A stretch of 36,137 bases of DNA, taken from Parcubacteria group bacterium GW2011_GWB1_44_7 (lineage in GTDB: Bacteria > Patescibacteria > Paceibacteria > UBA9973 > DSPV01). How positions within the stretch are numbered: position 1 is the first letter of the stretch; the number at the start of each line of letters is the position of its first letter. The stretch covers positions 1-36,137 of the forward strand of contig LCJJ01000007.1 of NCBI GenBank assembly GCA_000999175.1, read 5' to 3'. The notes under the pieces were generated by a model, which saw nothing but the letters and a program-made list of their open reading frames with translations, was not told where the DNA came from and made no database searches. Below are positions 14,156 to 22,469 of this stretch, in pieces. The position numbers and the translations under genes were made by a program.

Positions 14156-15070
14156 TTATTCAAAAATTTCTTTAAATATTGACTCTAATTTTTTGTCAAA
14201 ATTTTCCGGCAATTTGTCGTGCGAAATATTTAAGTGGTCCAAAACCATTTCAAATCTCTTAAATCCGCCGTCGTTTCTTAACTCAACCCATTCAACTTTT
14301 CTGCTGTTTAATTGTTTTTTGTTTGTATCTGAAAGTTTGTCGGCTACAAAAACCTTACTGTCTCTAGCTATAACGGCATCAGCACTTTCCGGGTTACCAC
14401 GACCCATTAACTTGACTTCACATTTGTGTTGATTTTTGCCTTCAACTAAATAAAAATCAATTTCTCTTTCGAAATCGTTTTCATTAATAATTTTACCTTT
14501 AATTTTGAGCGAATAATTTTTACTTGAAACGCTATATAATCCGCACAAGGTCTGCATTAGTGGTTTTTCAACTCGCTTACCAGCCGTGCTCCATAAACCA
14601 CCTCTCAATGCCGATCTTTTTACGGCCAATGTGTTTATCACAATTAGACTTTCACTGACATTCAAATCGACGCTCACCCCCTTGAATTTAATAGTTAAAG
14701 TAAGATCCAAATCATGTTCCGTGTCTACGAGATTTTTTATCGCCTCGTAAAGAGTATCATAATGTTCGTTTGACGCGTCAATTACAATTTCCTTCGTTGA
14801 GGAATTAAACATATTATGGATTGTCTTTTCATTTAATCCCGAGTTTATGGCGATATCTCTCGCTGGCAATTCAGGATTCAAGAATTCTTTTTTGTACCAA
14901 TCAACCGTTACATTTTTATTTTTGAGTTTTGCGTCAATGATTTTTTTGAAAAAATCAATTGCAAACTGTAGAAATTCCGCGTTAATCAAAGTAACAATTT
15001 CAATACGATAGTCCTCACCTTTTAACAACTTCCTGATAATATCTTTCGCCACCTGCTCTGTTATTGTCAT
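14156..15070 (-). CDS. Type II restriction endonuclease, CfrBI-like
   Basis: The 304 residues end in a PD-(D/E)xK-like core: EREIDFYLVE (D205) and KCEVKLMGRG (E218, K220), where the two acidic residues and lysine bind metal and cut DNA. The upstream block LAVKRSALRGGLWSTAGKRV with EKPLM fits the CfrBI restriction family. CfrBI itself cuts CCWWGG, but the recognition site of this enzyme cannot be read from sequence. The N-terminal ~120 residues look helical and may bind the target. Its ATG overlaps the stop of the methyltransferase gene (15067-15070), so modification is translated before restriction, the safe order. No break in the frame, so it is probably active. Confidence 0.75.
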   Translation of the reverse strand: MTITEQVAKDIIRKLLKGEDYRIEIVTLINAEFLQFAIDFFKKIIDAKLKNKNVTVDWYKKEFLNPELPARDIAINSGLNEKTIHNMFNSSTKEIVIDASNEHYDTLYEAIKNLVDTEHDLDLTLTIKFKGVSVDLNVSESLIVINTLAVKRSALRGGLWSTAGKRVEKPLMQTLCGLYSVSSKNYSLKIKGKIINENDFEREIDFYLVEGKNQHKCEVKLMGRGNPESADAVIARDSKVFVADKLSDTNKKQLNSRKVEWVELRNDGGFKRFEMVLDHLNISHDKLPENFDKKLESIFKEIFE

Positions 15071-16491
15071 GTTTTTTGTTTAGATAATGAAATAAATGTT
15101 TTTAGGTCCACAAAATTTGGCCGATTGTTTTTTGAATCATCAAGTAGATTGCTGGTCTTATATAATTCTTCCTTAATTCTATCAATGTATTTTGACTCTT
15201 TTTCAGTCAAAAAGAAATTCCTGTCTAAATTCGCTGCCGCTCGACCGAGTGTTCCACTTCCAGCGAATGGGTCAAAAATTAAATCGCCGACGAATGAGTA
15301 AAATTTAACTACTCGATTACACAATTCAATTGGAAAAACGGCGCTATGAATTCTATCAAAAGTGGGGTCAATTCTCCAGATATTGGTTGTTTCGTATTTA
15401 TCTATCACTTTGCTTTTTTTGATTTTATCCCAACTATATTGTTGAATGTTCCAATCAATTAGTTTATCAGTTTTTTTTCTGTAGACCATAAGCATTTCTG
15501 ATACTGCATTCGGTTTATATGCTAGAGGTTTTCGGTGTTGAAGAAACCCCGCATTTCTGTTTTTCACACTTGCTTCAGGTTTAACCCAAACAATGTCATC
15601 AATAAATTCCCAACCCATTTTTACCAACAATGAATGAATATCAAAAGGTATAGGGTATCTTTTACTGGCGTGGGCACGACTTATTCTTGGAATGATAATG
15701 GGTGAAGTATTAAGAACAAAAAATCTGCCTTCTTTGGTAATACGATGGATTTCCTTGAATACATCCTCCAAAAAATTTAGGTACTCACCGTAACTTTGAT
15801 AGATGGAATAATCTCTTGCGTTGTAATATGGCGGTGAAGTAAAGGTAAGATGTATTGATTCGTCGGGAACAAATTTTAAAGTTTCCTGAACATCACCTTG
15901 CACTATCGTATTTCGCAAGAAAGAAGGATGTTCGTCGTGTTTTTGTAAGCCGTTTGATTTATAACTAGAACCATTTACTTCCTTATTTATCACTTCCTTT
16001 ATCAATTCATTTGGGTGGCCAAGCAATTTTTTTAATTCTTGTCTGACTTCTATTTTGTCAGGAAAAACAAGTAATCCTCTGATGGCCTGCATTACAACTT
16101 TCGGATCTCTATCGGCTAAAAATTTTAACAAGACGGGTATTGCTTTTTCATTTCTCAAACGGCCAACCGCGGAAACTGACTCTCGTCTGACCTCCGTACT
16201 TTCATCAGTACTGGCGTATTTGACAAAAACTGGCAATAAAGAAATATCAGACATCTTTGCTAAATTCTTGATAGACAATGCTCTAATATTCTCGTTTTGA
16301 TTTTTTAATAAATTCAATAACGGTTCTTTACTGTAACCATTCTCCAACCGACCGAGTTTTTCCAAAACATAAACTATTGTCCCATCATTTTGGTTTTGTA
16401 AAAAAGACAAAAAAGCGTGAGTATTATTTTTCAACTCATCAATCATGTCTTCATTAACTTGTTTGTTCAGCAACGATCGATTCACTCCCAA
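15067..16491 (-). CDS. HEAT-repeat DNA methyltransferase (N4-cytosine type)
   Basis: This protects host DNA from the CfrBI-like nuclease. The C-terminal two thirds is a beta-class methyltransferase, with catalytic motif IV TSPPYYNARDY (218-228) before SAM motif I FDPFAGSGT (406-414). TSPPY favours N4-cytosine methylation. The first ~165 residues are HEAT-like helical repeats (LLNLLKNQNENIRALSIKNL, then VRRESVSAVGRLRNEKAIPVL and a third repeat), an unusual add-on for a modification enzyme that may contact DNA or protein. The start is uncertain: TTG 16491, GTG 16485 and ATG 16446 are in frame. I list the longest; ATG 16446 (MIDELKNN) keeps all repeats and may be the true start. Confidence 0.85.
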   Translation of the reverse strand: MGVNRSLLNKQVNEDMIDELKNNTHAFLSFLQNQNDGTIVYVLEKLGRLENGYSKEPLLNLLKNQNENIRALSIKNLAKMSDISLLPVFVKYASTDESTEVRRESVSAVGRLRNEKAIPVLLKFLADRDPKVVMQAIRGLLVFPDKIEVRQELKKLLGHPNELIKEVINKEVNGSSYKSNGLQKHDEHPSFLRNTIVQGDVQETLKFVPDESIHLTFTSPPYYNARDYSIYQSYGEYLNFLEDVFKEIHRITKEGRFFVLNTSPIIIPRISRAHASKRYPIPFDIHSLLVKMGWEFIDDIVWVKPEASVKNRNAGFLQHRKPLAYKPNAVSEMLMVYRKKTDKLIDWNIQQYSWDKIKKSKVIDKYETTNIWRIDPTFDRIHSAVFPIELCNRVVKFYSFVGDLIFDPFAGSGTLGRAAANLDRNFFLTEKESKYIDRIKEELYKTSNLLDDSKNNRPNFVDLKTFISLSKQKT

Positions 16492-16526
16492 ATCCTACCA
16501 CTTTTTGGGAGGATTTTCTAGGCGGA

Positions 16527-16613
16527 AAGAACAAATTTTAAAAATTCTAGGTGGGGGCGTGCCGTTCCGCCGAAGGCGGAATGGGGTTAAGGAATTTTTA
16601 AAATTTAGTTCTT
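16527..16613. repeat. Long dyad with nested palindrome upstream of mreB
   Basis: The 21-base arm 16527-16547 (AAGAACAAATTTTAAAAATTC) is the reverse complement of 16592-16613 except for one extra base. Between them is a GC-rich hairpin CCGTTCCGCC-gaa-GGCGGAATGG (16562-16584, one G-T pair). It fits an inserted palindromic repeat or a large transcribed hairpin. The 190 bases between the methyltransferase start and mreB hold nothing else clear except a weak promoter (TTGCTT 16626-16631, 18 bases, TAAATT). Confidence 0.65.
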
Positions 16614-16681
16614 GGAGCCGTGAGATTGCTTTTATCCAGCGGCGCGTGGTAAATTTATAGTAATTACAACAACAAACAACG

Positions 16682-17752
16682 ATGCGCAAACATTTCAGAA
16701 AATATTACGAACAGGTTAGTCGGCTGTTGTCCAACGACATCGGCATTGATTTGGGCACGGCCAACACTTTAGTCTATTTGCGAGGCAAGGGCATTGTCAT
16801 CAATGAGCCGTCGGTGGTGGCGGTTAATCAAAAAACCGGCCAGGTAGTGGCGGTCGGCGCCGCCGCCAAACAAATGCTTGGCCGCACGCCGGGCCACATT
16901 GTCGCTGTTCGGCCGGTGGTGGAGGGGGTGATTTCCGATTACGAAGTGACCGAAGAAATGATTGCTTATTTAATGGACAAAGCACAAAAGGAAACGAAAA
17001 AAATGTTGGGGCCGCGAGTGGTGGTTGGCGTGCCTTCGGCAATCACTAATGTGGAAACCCGGGCCGTTCGGGACGCCACCATGAACAGCGGAGCGCGAGA
17101 AGTTTACATCGTGGAAGAACCGATGGCGGCGGCGATTGGCATTCGCTTGCCGATTTTTGAACCAATCGGCACGATGATAATAGATATCGGCGGCGGCACC
17201 ACCAATATTGCCGTAATCGCTTTGGGCGGCATTGTTCGTTCTAAAAATATCAAAATTGCCGGCGACCGATTGAATAACGATATCATTGCTTACATCCGCA
17301 ACGAATTCAAAGTTTTAATCGGGGAGAAAACCGCCGAAACCGCAAAAATAACAATTGGCTCGGCTTTACCGCGCGGTGTCACGGAAACAATCGTAAAGGG
17401 TCGCGATTTAATTACCGGTTTGCCTCGGGAAGTAATTATTACCGATGCCGATATTCGCGCCGCCATCGCGCCGTCAATCGATAATATTATGGAAGGGGCG
17501 CGAGAGGTCTTGGAAATTACGCCGCCGGAATTGATTTCCGACGTCATGCAACGCGGTATTCATTTAGTTGGCGGTGGCGCTTTGCTCCGCGGCATGAATG
17601 AATTATTGCGCGAAACGATGAAAATACCGATTGTCGTTGCCGATGACCCGTTGACCGCGGTGGCGCGCGGCACCGGTATAATTTTGGAAAATTTGAAACT
17701 TTATAAAGACGTTTTGGTTAAAAATGATGATAATTTACCTCAAGCCGAATAA
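16682..17752 (+). CDS. mreB: Rod shape-determining actin homologue MreB
   Basis: MreB polymerises with ATP under the membrane and guides lateral cell-wall growth. The phosphate-1 loop DLGTANT is at 23-29 and phosphate-2 IDIGGGTTN near 168-176. The adenosine loop HLVGGGALLRG lies near 294-304 and the connecting VVGVPSAIT near 113. Length (356) is typical, with a ~14-residue basic, amphipathic start (MRKHFRKYYEQVSRLL) that may bind the membrane. It is the first gene of mreB-mreC-mreD-mrdA and overlaps mreC by 29 bases, so the set is one operon. Confidence 0.97.
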   Translation: MRKHFRKYYEQVSRLLSNDIGIDLGTANTLVYLRGKGIVINEPSVVAVNQKTGQVVAVGAAAKQMLGRTPGHIVAVRPVVEGVISDYEVTEEMIAYLMDKAQKETKKMLGPRVVVGVPSAITNVETRAVRDATMNSGAREVYIVEEPMAAAIGIRLPIFEPIGTMIIDIGGGTTNIAVIALGGIVRSKNIKIAGDRLNNDIIAYIRNEFKVLIGEKTAETAKITIGSALPRGVTETIVKGRDLITGLPREVIITDADIRAAIAPSIDNIMEGAREVLEITPPELISDVMQRGIHLVGGGALLRGMNELLRETMKIPIVVADDPLTAVARGTGIILENLKLYKDVLVKNDDNLPQAE

Positions 17753-18527
17753 AAAAAAATGGCAAAAAAAGGCGTTGACGCAAGGCGCTCCGGTTTTGTT
17801 GATATTACTAGTTTTATTTATTTTAAGCGCCTACCCGCCGAATTTTTTGCGGCGGCCGCTTATTGCCTTGATGACGCCTTTTTGGCAAACGCGGGACTGG
17901 GGCGCTGATTTGTTTAAAACAATGTTTGCGCCATTCGCTGATAAAAATAAATTATTGGAAGAAAATGCCGCGTTAAAAACCGAATTAGCTAGAAAAAATT
18001 TGACATTGGCCGCATTGGCGGATTTGGCGGTGGAAAATCAAGAACTTAAAGAATTAGGCGGACGGAATTTGAAAACATTGTTTGTTCTGGGAGCAATTTT
18101 GAATCGGCCGCCGGTTTCGCCTTATGATACTCTAACAGTAGATATTGGAAGCAATGAAAGAATCGCCGTCGGCGATATTGCCATGGTTGAAGAAAATTCG
18201 GCAATCGGCGAGGTTTCGTCAATCACTAAAAACAGCGCGAGTGTTTCTCTTTATTCAACGCCCGAGCGCGAAACTCAAGTGGCGGTTGGCATTGAGCGCA
18301 CATCGGCGCCGGCCCGCGGTCGCGGTGGCGGAAATTTTGAAGTTCGTTTGCCTAAAAACGTAATCGTAGAAATTGGCGACGCTATTATTCTGCCGGGCAT
18401 CAGTCATCATTTGCTCGGTTTTGTTTCAGAGATTGAAACCGGTCCCAATGACCCGTTTCAAACAATTTTATTCAGTTTACCAGTCAATCTTAACAACCTG
18501 CGTTTTGTAATGATTTTAAAAAAATGA
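17724..18527 (+). CDS. mreC: Rod shape-determining protein MreC
   Basis: MreC is a single-pass membrane scaffold linking MreB inside to the wall synthases outside. The protein has a basic start, a membrane segment at ~22-42 (APVLLILLVLFILSAYPP) and a coiled coil at ~73-110 (ADKNKLLEENAALKTELARK). The beta-rich MreC domain follows (~115-265: NRPPVSPYDTLTVDIGS, ...GDAIILPGISHHLLGFV). Length (267) is normal. The start lies 29 bases inside mreB; an alternative in-frame ATG at 17727 would shorten it by one residue. Its stop overlaps mreD. Confidence 0.93.
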   Translation: MMIIYLKPNKKKWQKKALTQGAPVLLILLVLFILSAYPPNFLRRPLIALMTPFWQTRDWGADLFKTMFAPFADKNKLLEENAALKTELARKNLTLAALADLAVENQELKELGGRNLKTLFVLGAILNRPPVSPYDTLTVDIGSNERIAVGDIAMVEENSAIGEVSSITKNSASVSLYSTPERETQVAVGIERTSAPARGRGGGNFEVRLPKNVIVEIGDAIILPGISHHLLGFVSEIETGPNDPFQTILFSLPVNLNNLRFVMILKK

Positions 18528-18793
18528 TGACCCGCGTCGGTATTGGTTTAATTTTCTGTATTGCTTCACTAATTTTGCCGTGGTGGCTGTTTTTAATTGT
18601 CGGCGCGGCAATGGCCTTCGTTTATCGCAATTTTTATGAATTATTTTTTATGGCTTTTTTTCTAGACCTGCTTTACGGCGCTCCATCGGGAAAATTTTTC
18701 GGTTTCCGTTTTGCCTTGACCTTAATGGCTTTCATTATTTTGACGATTGCGACTATTTTAAAACGCCGACTTAAAAACTATTTGTATGTTTAA
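18524..18793 (+). CDS. mreD: Very short MreD-like membrane protein
   Basis: This 89-residue, highly hydrophobic protein has about three membrane segments (residues 5-22, 24-50 with the FYELFFMAFFLDLLYG block, and 62-82) and a basic tail (KRRLKNYLYV). MreD usually has ~160 residues and five to six spans. The DLLYGAPSGKFFG stretch resembles the conserved Dxx(F/Y)G region of MreD. Position between mreC and mrdA, with overlaps at both ends, strongly suggests it fills the MreD role in a reduced form. Called by context more than by similarity. Confidence 0.7.
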   Translation: MMTRVGIGLIFCIASLILPWWLFLIVGAAMAFVYRNFYELFFMAFFLDLLYGAPSGKFFGFRFALTLMAFIILTIATILKRRLKNYLYV

Positions 18794-20474
18794 TTTGTTT
18801 CGTCAGAAGAAAAAATATACCGCCATTGAGCCGGATGAAATTTTTATTGATTCCAAGAATTTACCGAAATTTGACCCAGGCCGATTTCAAGGCCGATTGG
18901 AAAAACCGGTTAGCCAACAAATAATTATCGCCGTCGGTGTTGTTTTTGCTCTTACCGTTTTGCTCTATATTGGAAAAATTTGGAATTTACAAATTACGGA
19001 AGGAGCGGTTTATGCCGCCAAAGCCGAAACTAATCGCTTGCGCCATCTTCTTGTTTTTTCGGAACGGGGCACAATTTATGACCGGCGCAATGAACTGTTG
19101 GCTTGGAATGAAGGCAAAAGCGCCGACGGCGAGTTGTCCTGGCGCCGTTACAGCAATCTCTCCGGTTTGGCGCATTTGGTTGGCTATCTTAAATATCCGG
19201 CTAAAGATTCCGCCGGTTTTTATTATCAAGAAAATTTTATGGGAATAGACGGCGCGGAAAAATCATGGAATGAAACGCTTGCCGGCCAAACCGGTCGACT
19301 GATAATTGAAGTAACCGCCACCAACCAAACCACTTGGCAGAACATTTTTCTGCCGCCGATAAACGGCGCCGACTTGAAATTATCGGTTGACGCCAAATTA
19401 AGCAACGCTCTCTATGGTTTCATTAAAAATCTGGCTAATCAAGTTCCCTTTGAGGGCGGCGCCGGCGCGCTGATGGATATCCGAAACGGAGAAATTTTGG
19501 CGCTTACCAGTTTTCCGGAATATGACCAAAATGTTTTGACCGCCGGCGCCGACAAAGACGCTTTCGCGAAAATTTTAAACGACAAACGCAATCCATTTCT
19601 TAATCGCCTTACTGGCGGTGTTTACACTCCCGGCTCAATTATCAAACCTTTTATCGCCATCGGAGCGCTAACAGAAAAAATTATCACACCGGAAAAACAA
19701 ATTTTGAGCACCGGCTCCATTGCCATTCCCAATCCTTACGACAAAACTAAGGAATCAGTTTTTGTGGATTGGAAAGCGCACGGCTGGGTTGATATGCGCC
19801 AAGCGTTAGCCGTTTCTTCCAATGTTTATTTCTACGAAATCGGCGGCGGTTTTGAAAACCAAAGAGGTTTAGGCATTAACGGCATTGAAAAATATTTAAG
19901 AATGTTCGGTTTTGGCCGTGGCGCCAATAATCCTTTTTTCGGCGATTTAACAGGCACAATACCTAATCCGGAATGGAAAAAAGAAAACTTTGAAGATGGG
20001 CTTTGGCGAATTGGCGACACTTACCACACGGTTATCGGCCAATACGGAGTTCAAGTTACGCCGTTCCAATTATTGCGAGCGATGGCCGCAATCGCAAATG
20101 ACGGTGTTTTGATGGAACCGACAGTTTTGCTTGATGACAGAACATGGAACGTGAAAAAAGAAATTTTGCCGTTGAAAAAAGAAGATATTCAAGTGGTAAA
20201 AGAAGGATTGCGTCAAGCTGTCTTGTTCGGCACCGCTTCGGCTTTAAACATTGCGGAAACTCAAGTGGCCGCCAAAACCGGCACCGCCGAACTCGGCTTT
20301 TCCAAACAATTCGTCAATTCTTGGGTGACAGGTTTCTTTCCCTATGAAAACCCGCGTTTTGCTTTCGTGGTAATAATGGAAAAAGGGCCGCGCGCTAACA
20401 CCATTGGCGCCGCCTATGTCATGCGCCAGCTTTTGAAATGGCTCGCCGCCAATCGCCCCGAGTATTTGGAGTAA
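18786..20474 (+). CDS. mrdA: Penicillin-binding protein 2 (elongation transpeptidase)
   Basis: PBP2 cross-links peptidoglycan during cell elongation with MreBCD. A membrane anchor lies at ~45-63 after a cytoplasmic N-terminus. The pedestal domain (RGTIYDRRNELLAWN) and the transpeptidase follow. Active-site motifs are complete: SxxK is S284-I-I-K287, SxN is S344-S-N346, and KTG is K497-T-G499. Length (562) is a little short for the family. The start overlaps mreD by 8 bases. Assigned to the elongation enzyme from its place in the mre operon. The partner glycosyltransferase RodA is not next to it in this window. Confidence 0.92.
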   Translation: MFNLFRQKKKYTAIEPDEIFIDSKNLPKFDPGRFQGRLEKPVSQQIIIAVGVVFALTVLLYIGKIWNLQITEGAVYAAKAETNRLRHLLVFSERGTIYDRRNELLAWNEGKSADGELSWRRYSNLSGLAHLVGYLKYPAKDSAGFYYQENFMGIDGAEKSWNETLAGQTGRLIIEVTATNQTTWQNIFLPPINGADLKLSVDAKLSNALYGFIKNLANQVPFEGGAGALMDIRNGEILALTSFPEYDQNVLTAGADKDAFAKILNDKRNPFLNRLTGGVYTPGSIIKPFIAIGALTEKIITPEKQILSTGSIAIPNPYDKTKESVFVDWKAHGWVDMRQALAVSSNVYFYEIGGGFENQRGLGINGIEKYLRMFGFGRGANNPFFGDLTGTIPNPEWKKENFEDGLWRIGDTYHTVIGQYGVQVTPFQLLRAMAAIANDGVLMEPTVLLDDRTWNVKKEILPLKKEDIQVVKEGLRQAVLFGTASALNIAETQVAAKTGTAELGFSKQFVNSWVTGFFPYENPRFAFVVIMEKGPRANTIGAAYVMRQLLKWLAANRPEYLE

Positions 20475-20475
20475 G

Positions 20476-20503
20476 TTGTATTTTTTCCAAAATCCGCTAT
20501 GAT
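20476..20503 (+). promoter_or_regulatory. Putative greA promoter
   Basis: TTGTAT (20476-20481), 16 bases, TATGAT (20498-20503). A CCGCT/AGCGG hairpin overlaps the -10 box and is followed by a T-rich tract, so it may also help end the mre transcript. Confidence 0.45.
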
Positions 20504-20532
20504 AAGCGGCATTATTTTTCATAAACAAAAAT

Positions 20533-21009
20533 ATGACCGACGAACAAGAATTTTTAACAAAAGACAAATTTGAGGAATTAACCAAAGAATTGGATTTTTT
20601 AAAGAAAACCAAAAGAAAAGAAATTGCGGAAAATTTAGAATACGCCAAATCGCTCGGCGACTTGTCGGAAAACGCCGAATATCATGAAGCGCGCGAAGCG
20701 CAGGGAAATTTGGAAAACAAAATCGCCAAATTAGAAATGCTTTTAAAAACCGGCGCGATTGTTACCGGTAAGGACAAAACTCAAAGCGGCAATATTAGTG
20801 TCGGTTCAACGGTAACAGTGGAAAAAAAAGATAATGGCGAACGCAAGATTTTTAAAATTGTTGGCAGTGAAGAATCGGATATTGGCAACGGAAAAATCTC
20901 CGTTCATTCGCCGATGGGCGAAGCTCTTTCCGGCAAAAGAAAGGGGGATTCAACCATTGTTCAAACTCCTAAAGGTCCAGCGGGATATAAGATTATAGAA
21001 GTAAAATAA
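20533..21009 (+). CDS. greA: Transcription elongation factor GreA
   Basis: GreA enters the secondary channel of RNA polymerase and triggers cleavage of backtracked RNA. The N-terminal coiled-coil hairpin carries the family block LGDLSENAEYHEAREAQ (the tip acidic residues D and E lie in it). The C-terminal FKBP-like domain covers ~85-158 (GSTVTVEKK, SPMGEALSGKRKGD, PAGYKIIEV). The length of 158 is standard. It is a single gene, ended by a perfect hairpin terminator at 21008-21044. Confidence 0.97.
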   Translation: MTDEQEFLTKDKFEELTKELDFLKKTKRKEIAENLEYAKSLGDLSENAEYHEAREAQGNLENKIAKLEMLLKTGAIVTGKDKTQSGNISVGSTVTVEKKDNGERKIFKIVGSEESDIGNGKISVHSPMGEALSGKRKGDSTIVQTPKGPAGYKIIEVK

Positions 21010-21046
21010 AAACCCTGTGGACACCGGGTGTCCACAGGGTTTTTAT
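21008..21046 (+). terminator. Perfect-palindrome terminator, copy 1 of a repeat
   Basis: Arms of 18 bases (AAAAACCCTGTGGACACC, 21008-21025, and its complement 21027-21044) pair completely and end in a T-run. Bases 21011-21046 are identical to 22341-22376. Confidence 0.88.
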
Positions 21047-21066
21047 GAATTATTGAAATAATTATT

Positions 21067-21498
21067 ATGGAAAATCAACTATCTAAAATTGGAGACAAAA
21101 CAACTTGTCCTGTCGCCATAATCATAAAAAAAGAGAAAGTTCTAATGGGATTGAGGCACTATACTCCCGATAAATGGAAAACAATCTCTGTTTGGACTAT
21201 TCCGGGTGGTAGATGTGATTCTGGCGAGACACTTGAAAACACTCTTCGTCGTGAAGTTGAAGAAGAAACCGGAATTAACGATTTGAAAATTTTAAAATAT
21301 CTTGGTGAAGTTTCCGGATCAAAATCGGGAGATATAGTGCCCCTGTTCGTATGTAATACGGAACAGGAAGCGCGGCTGATTGAACCTGAAAAATTTTCAG
21401 AATGGCGATGGTTTAGCATAAAAGAATATCCCGAAAATTTTATCAATCCAGCCGCGCTTAATCTTATAAAAAAATATCTCGTGAATGAGAACAAATAA
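21067..21498 (+). CDS. Nudix hydrolase
   Basis: This 143-residue protein has a complete Nudix box: G48-x5-E54-x7-R62-E63-V64-x-E66-E67-x-G69-I70, which binds the metal for cleaving a nucleoside diphosphate linked to another group. The sequence before it (VLMGLRHYTPDKWKTISVWTIPGG) and after it (LGEVSGSKSGDIVPLFVC) fits small housecleaning or NTP-sanitising members. The substrate cannot be named. The stop is 3 bases before the next gene, so the two are co-transcribed. Confidence 0.9.
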   Translation: MENQLSKIGDKTTCPVAIIIKKEKVLMGLRHYTPDKWKTISVWTIPGGRCDSGETLENTLRREVEEETGINDLKILKYLGEVSGSKSGDIVPLFVCNTEQEARLIEPEKFSEWRWFSIKEYPENFINPAALNLIKKYLVNENK

Positions 21499-21501
21499 CT
21501 T

Positions 21502-22134
21502 ATGAAAAAATCTTTTATTCTTTTCGATTTTGATGGTGTCATAGCTGATTCATTTCGGCCAGCTTTTGAAATTCAAAAAATGATTTACCCTCATCTAACA
21601 GAGGATATTTACCGAAAAAGATTTGAAGGAAATATCAATGATTGGGAGGAACCGATAAATGTCCATACTGAAGAATGTCGGCATGATATTGATTTTTTCA
21701 CTGAATATATTCCGAGAATGAAAAAAGAAGTCCAAATCGTGCCCGGAATGAAAGAAGTTGTTTTCGAACTAGAAAAAAGTTACACTCTTGTCGTTATTTC
21801 CTCCACGATTACGAGTCCAATTCAAGAATTTTTGGAAGGGCACGATTTGGCCAATCATTTTGCTCAAATAATGGGTAACGACGTGCATAAGAGTAAAGTT
21901 AAAAAAATGAAAATGGTTTTCGAAAAATATGGCGTAGCGGCAAAAGATTGTATTTTTATAACAGACACGCTCGGCGATATACACGAAGCAGAAAAAATAA
22001 GTGTCGAAGCAATTGGCATTACTTGGGGGTTCCACACACCGGACACTCTGCTTCGTGGAAAACCATTTCGTCTTGTTAAAAAACCAAATGATATTTTGAC
22101 TGCCGTTTCAGATTATTTTAGAGTATTAAGGTAG
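21502..22134 (+). CDS. HAD-superfamily hydrolase (phosphatase)
   Basis: HAD motif I is FILFDFDGVIADS (nucleophile D9, acid/base D11). Motif II is VVISST near 93, and motif IV is IFITDTLGDIHEAEK near 152-166. A helical cap lies between motifs I and II. Such proteins hydrolyse phosphate esters such as phosphoglycolate or sugar phosphates; the family alone does not give the substrate. Length (210) is normal. It starts 3 bases after the Nudix gene; the two may act together in nucleotide or metabolite clean-up. Confidence 0.9.
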   Translation: MKKSFILFDFDGVIADSFRPAFEIQKMIYPHLTEDIYRKRFEGNINDWEEPINVHTEECRHDIDFFTEYIPRMKKEVQIVPGMKEVVFELEKSYTLVVISSTITSPIQEFLEGHDLANHFAQIMGNDVHKSKVKKMKMVFEKYGVAAKDCIFITDTLGDIHEAEKISVEAIGITWGFHTPDTLLRGKPFRLVKKPNDILTAVSDYFRVLR

Positions 22135-22165
22135 TTGGCGAAAAGAAAATTTGGCGAATCCGAAA

Positions 22166-22204
22166 CCCGCCCGCATTCCTCCACAGACCCCTCCTGCGGG
22201 CGGG
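22166..22204. repeat. GC-rich palindromic element
   Basis: CCCGCCCGCA (22166-22175) pairs perfectly with TGCGGGCGGG (22195-22204). It lies in the non-coding stretch after the HAD gene. The next ~130 bases also hold a small TCGAAA-tag-TTTCGA dyad and no gene I can support. Confidence 0.6.
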
Positions 22205-22340
22205 AAAAGAACCGAGACAGGACGAATCCATTCCCCCAGACAAATTGTTTCGCCCTGCCGAGTCCGTTTTAATCGTTTGGATTCTGCTCGAAATAGTTTC
22301 GAACTTTGTCCAACAAACACCTAAAACCTTGTGGACACCG

Positions 22341-22376
22341 AACCCTGTGGACACCGGGTGTCCACAGGGTTTTTAT
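22341..22376 (+). terminator. Perfect-palindrome terminator, copy 2
   Basis: Identical over 36 bases to the terminator after greA (21011-21046). Immediately before it, CTTGTGGACACCG (22328-22340) partly repeats the same arm. It would stop transcription from the Nudix-HAD pair. Confidence 0.8.
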
Positions 22377-22404
22377 TCCAACCCGCAAAAGTCGGGAGTT
22401 TTTG

Positions 22405-22469
22405 AGTTATCCACCTGTGGATAACTTTCCTTGCGCTAGTGGCGGTGAGTATTATAAACTTGTGGATAA
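22405..22469. other. DnaA-box cluster
   Basis: TTATCCACC (22407-22415) and TGTGGATAA (22416-22424) face each other inside a perfect dyad, AGTTATCCAC-ct-GTGGATAACT (22405-22426). A second exact TGTGGATAA lies at 22461-22469. The consensus DnaA box is TTATNCACA. AT-rich sequence follows at ~22620-22728. This could be part of a replication origin or a DnaA-controlled promoter region before the division cluster. Confidence 0.5.

Noticed and set aside
22126..22354. Minus-strand frames through the GC-rich palindrome region
   Set aside because: Two overlapping frames exist, neither with a start signal or a conserved pattern; they arise from the GC-rich repeats.
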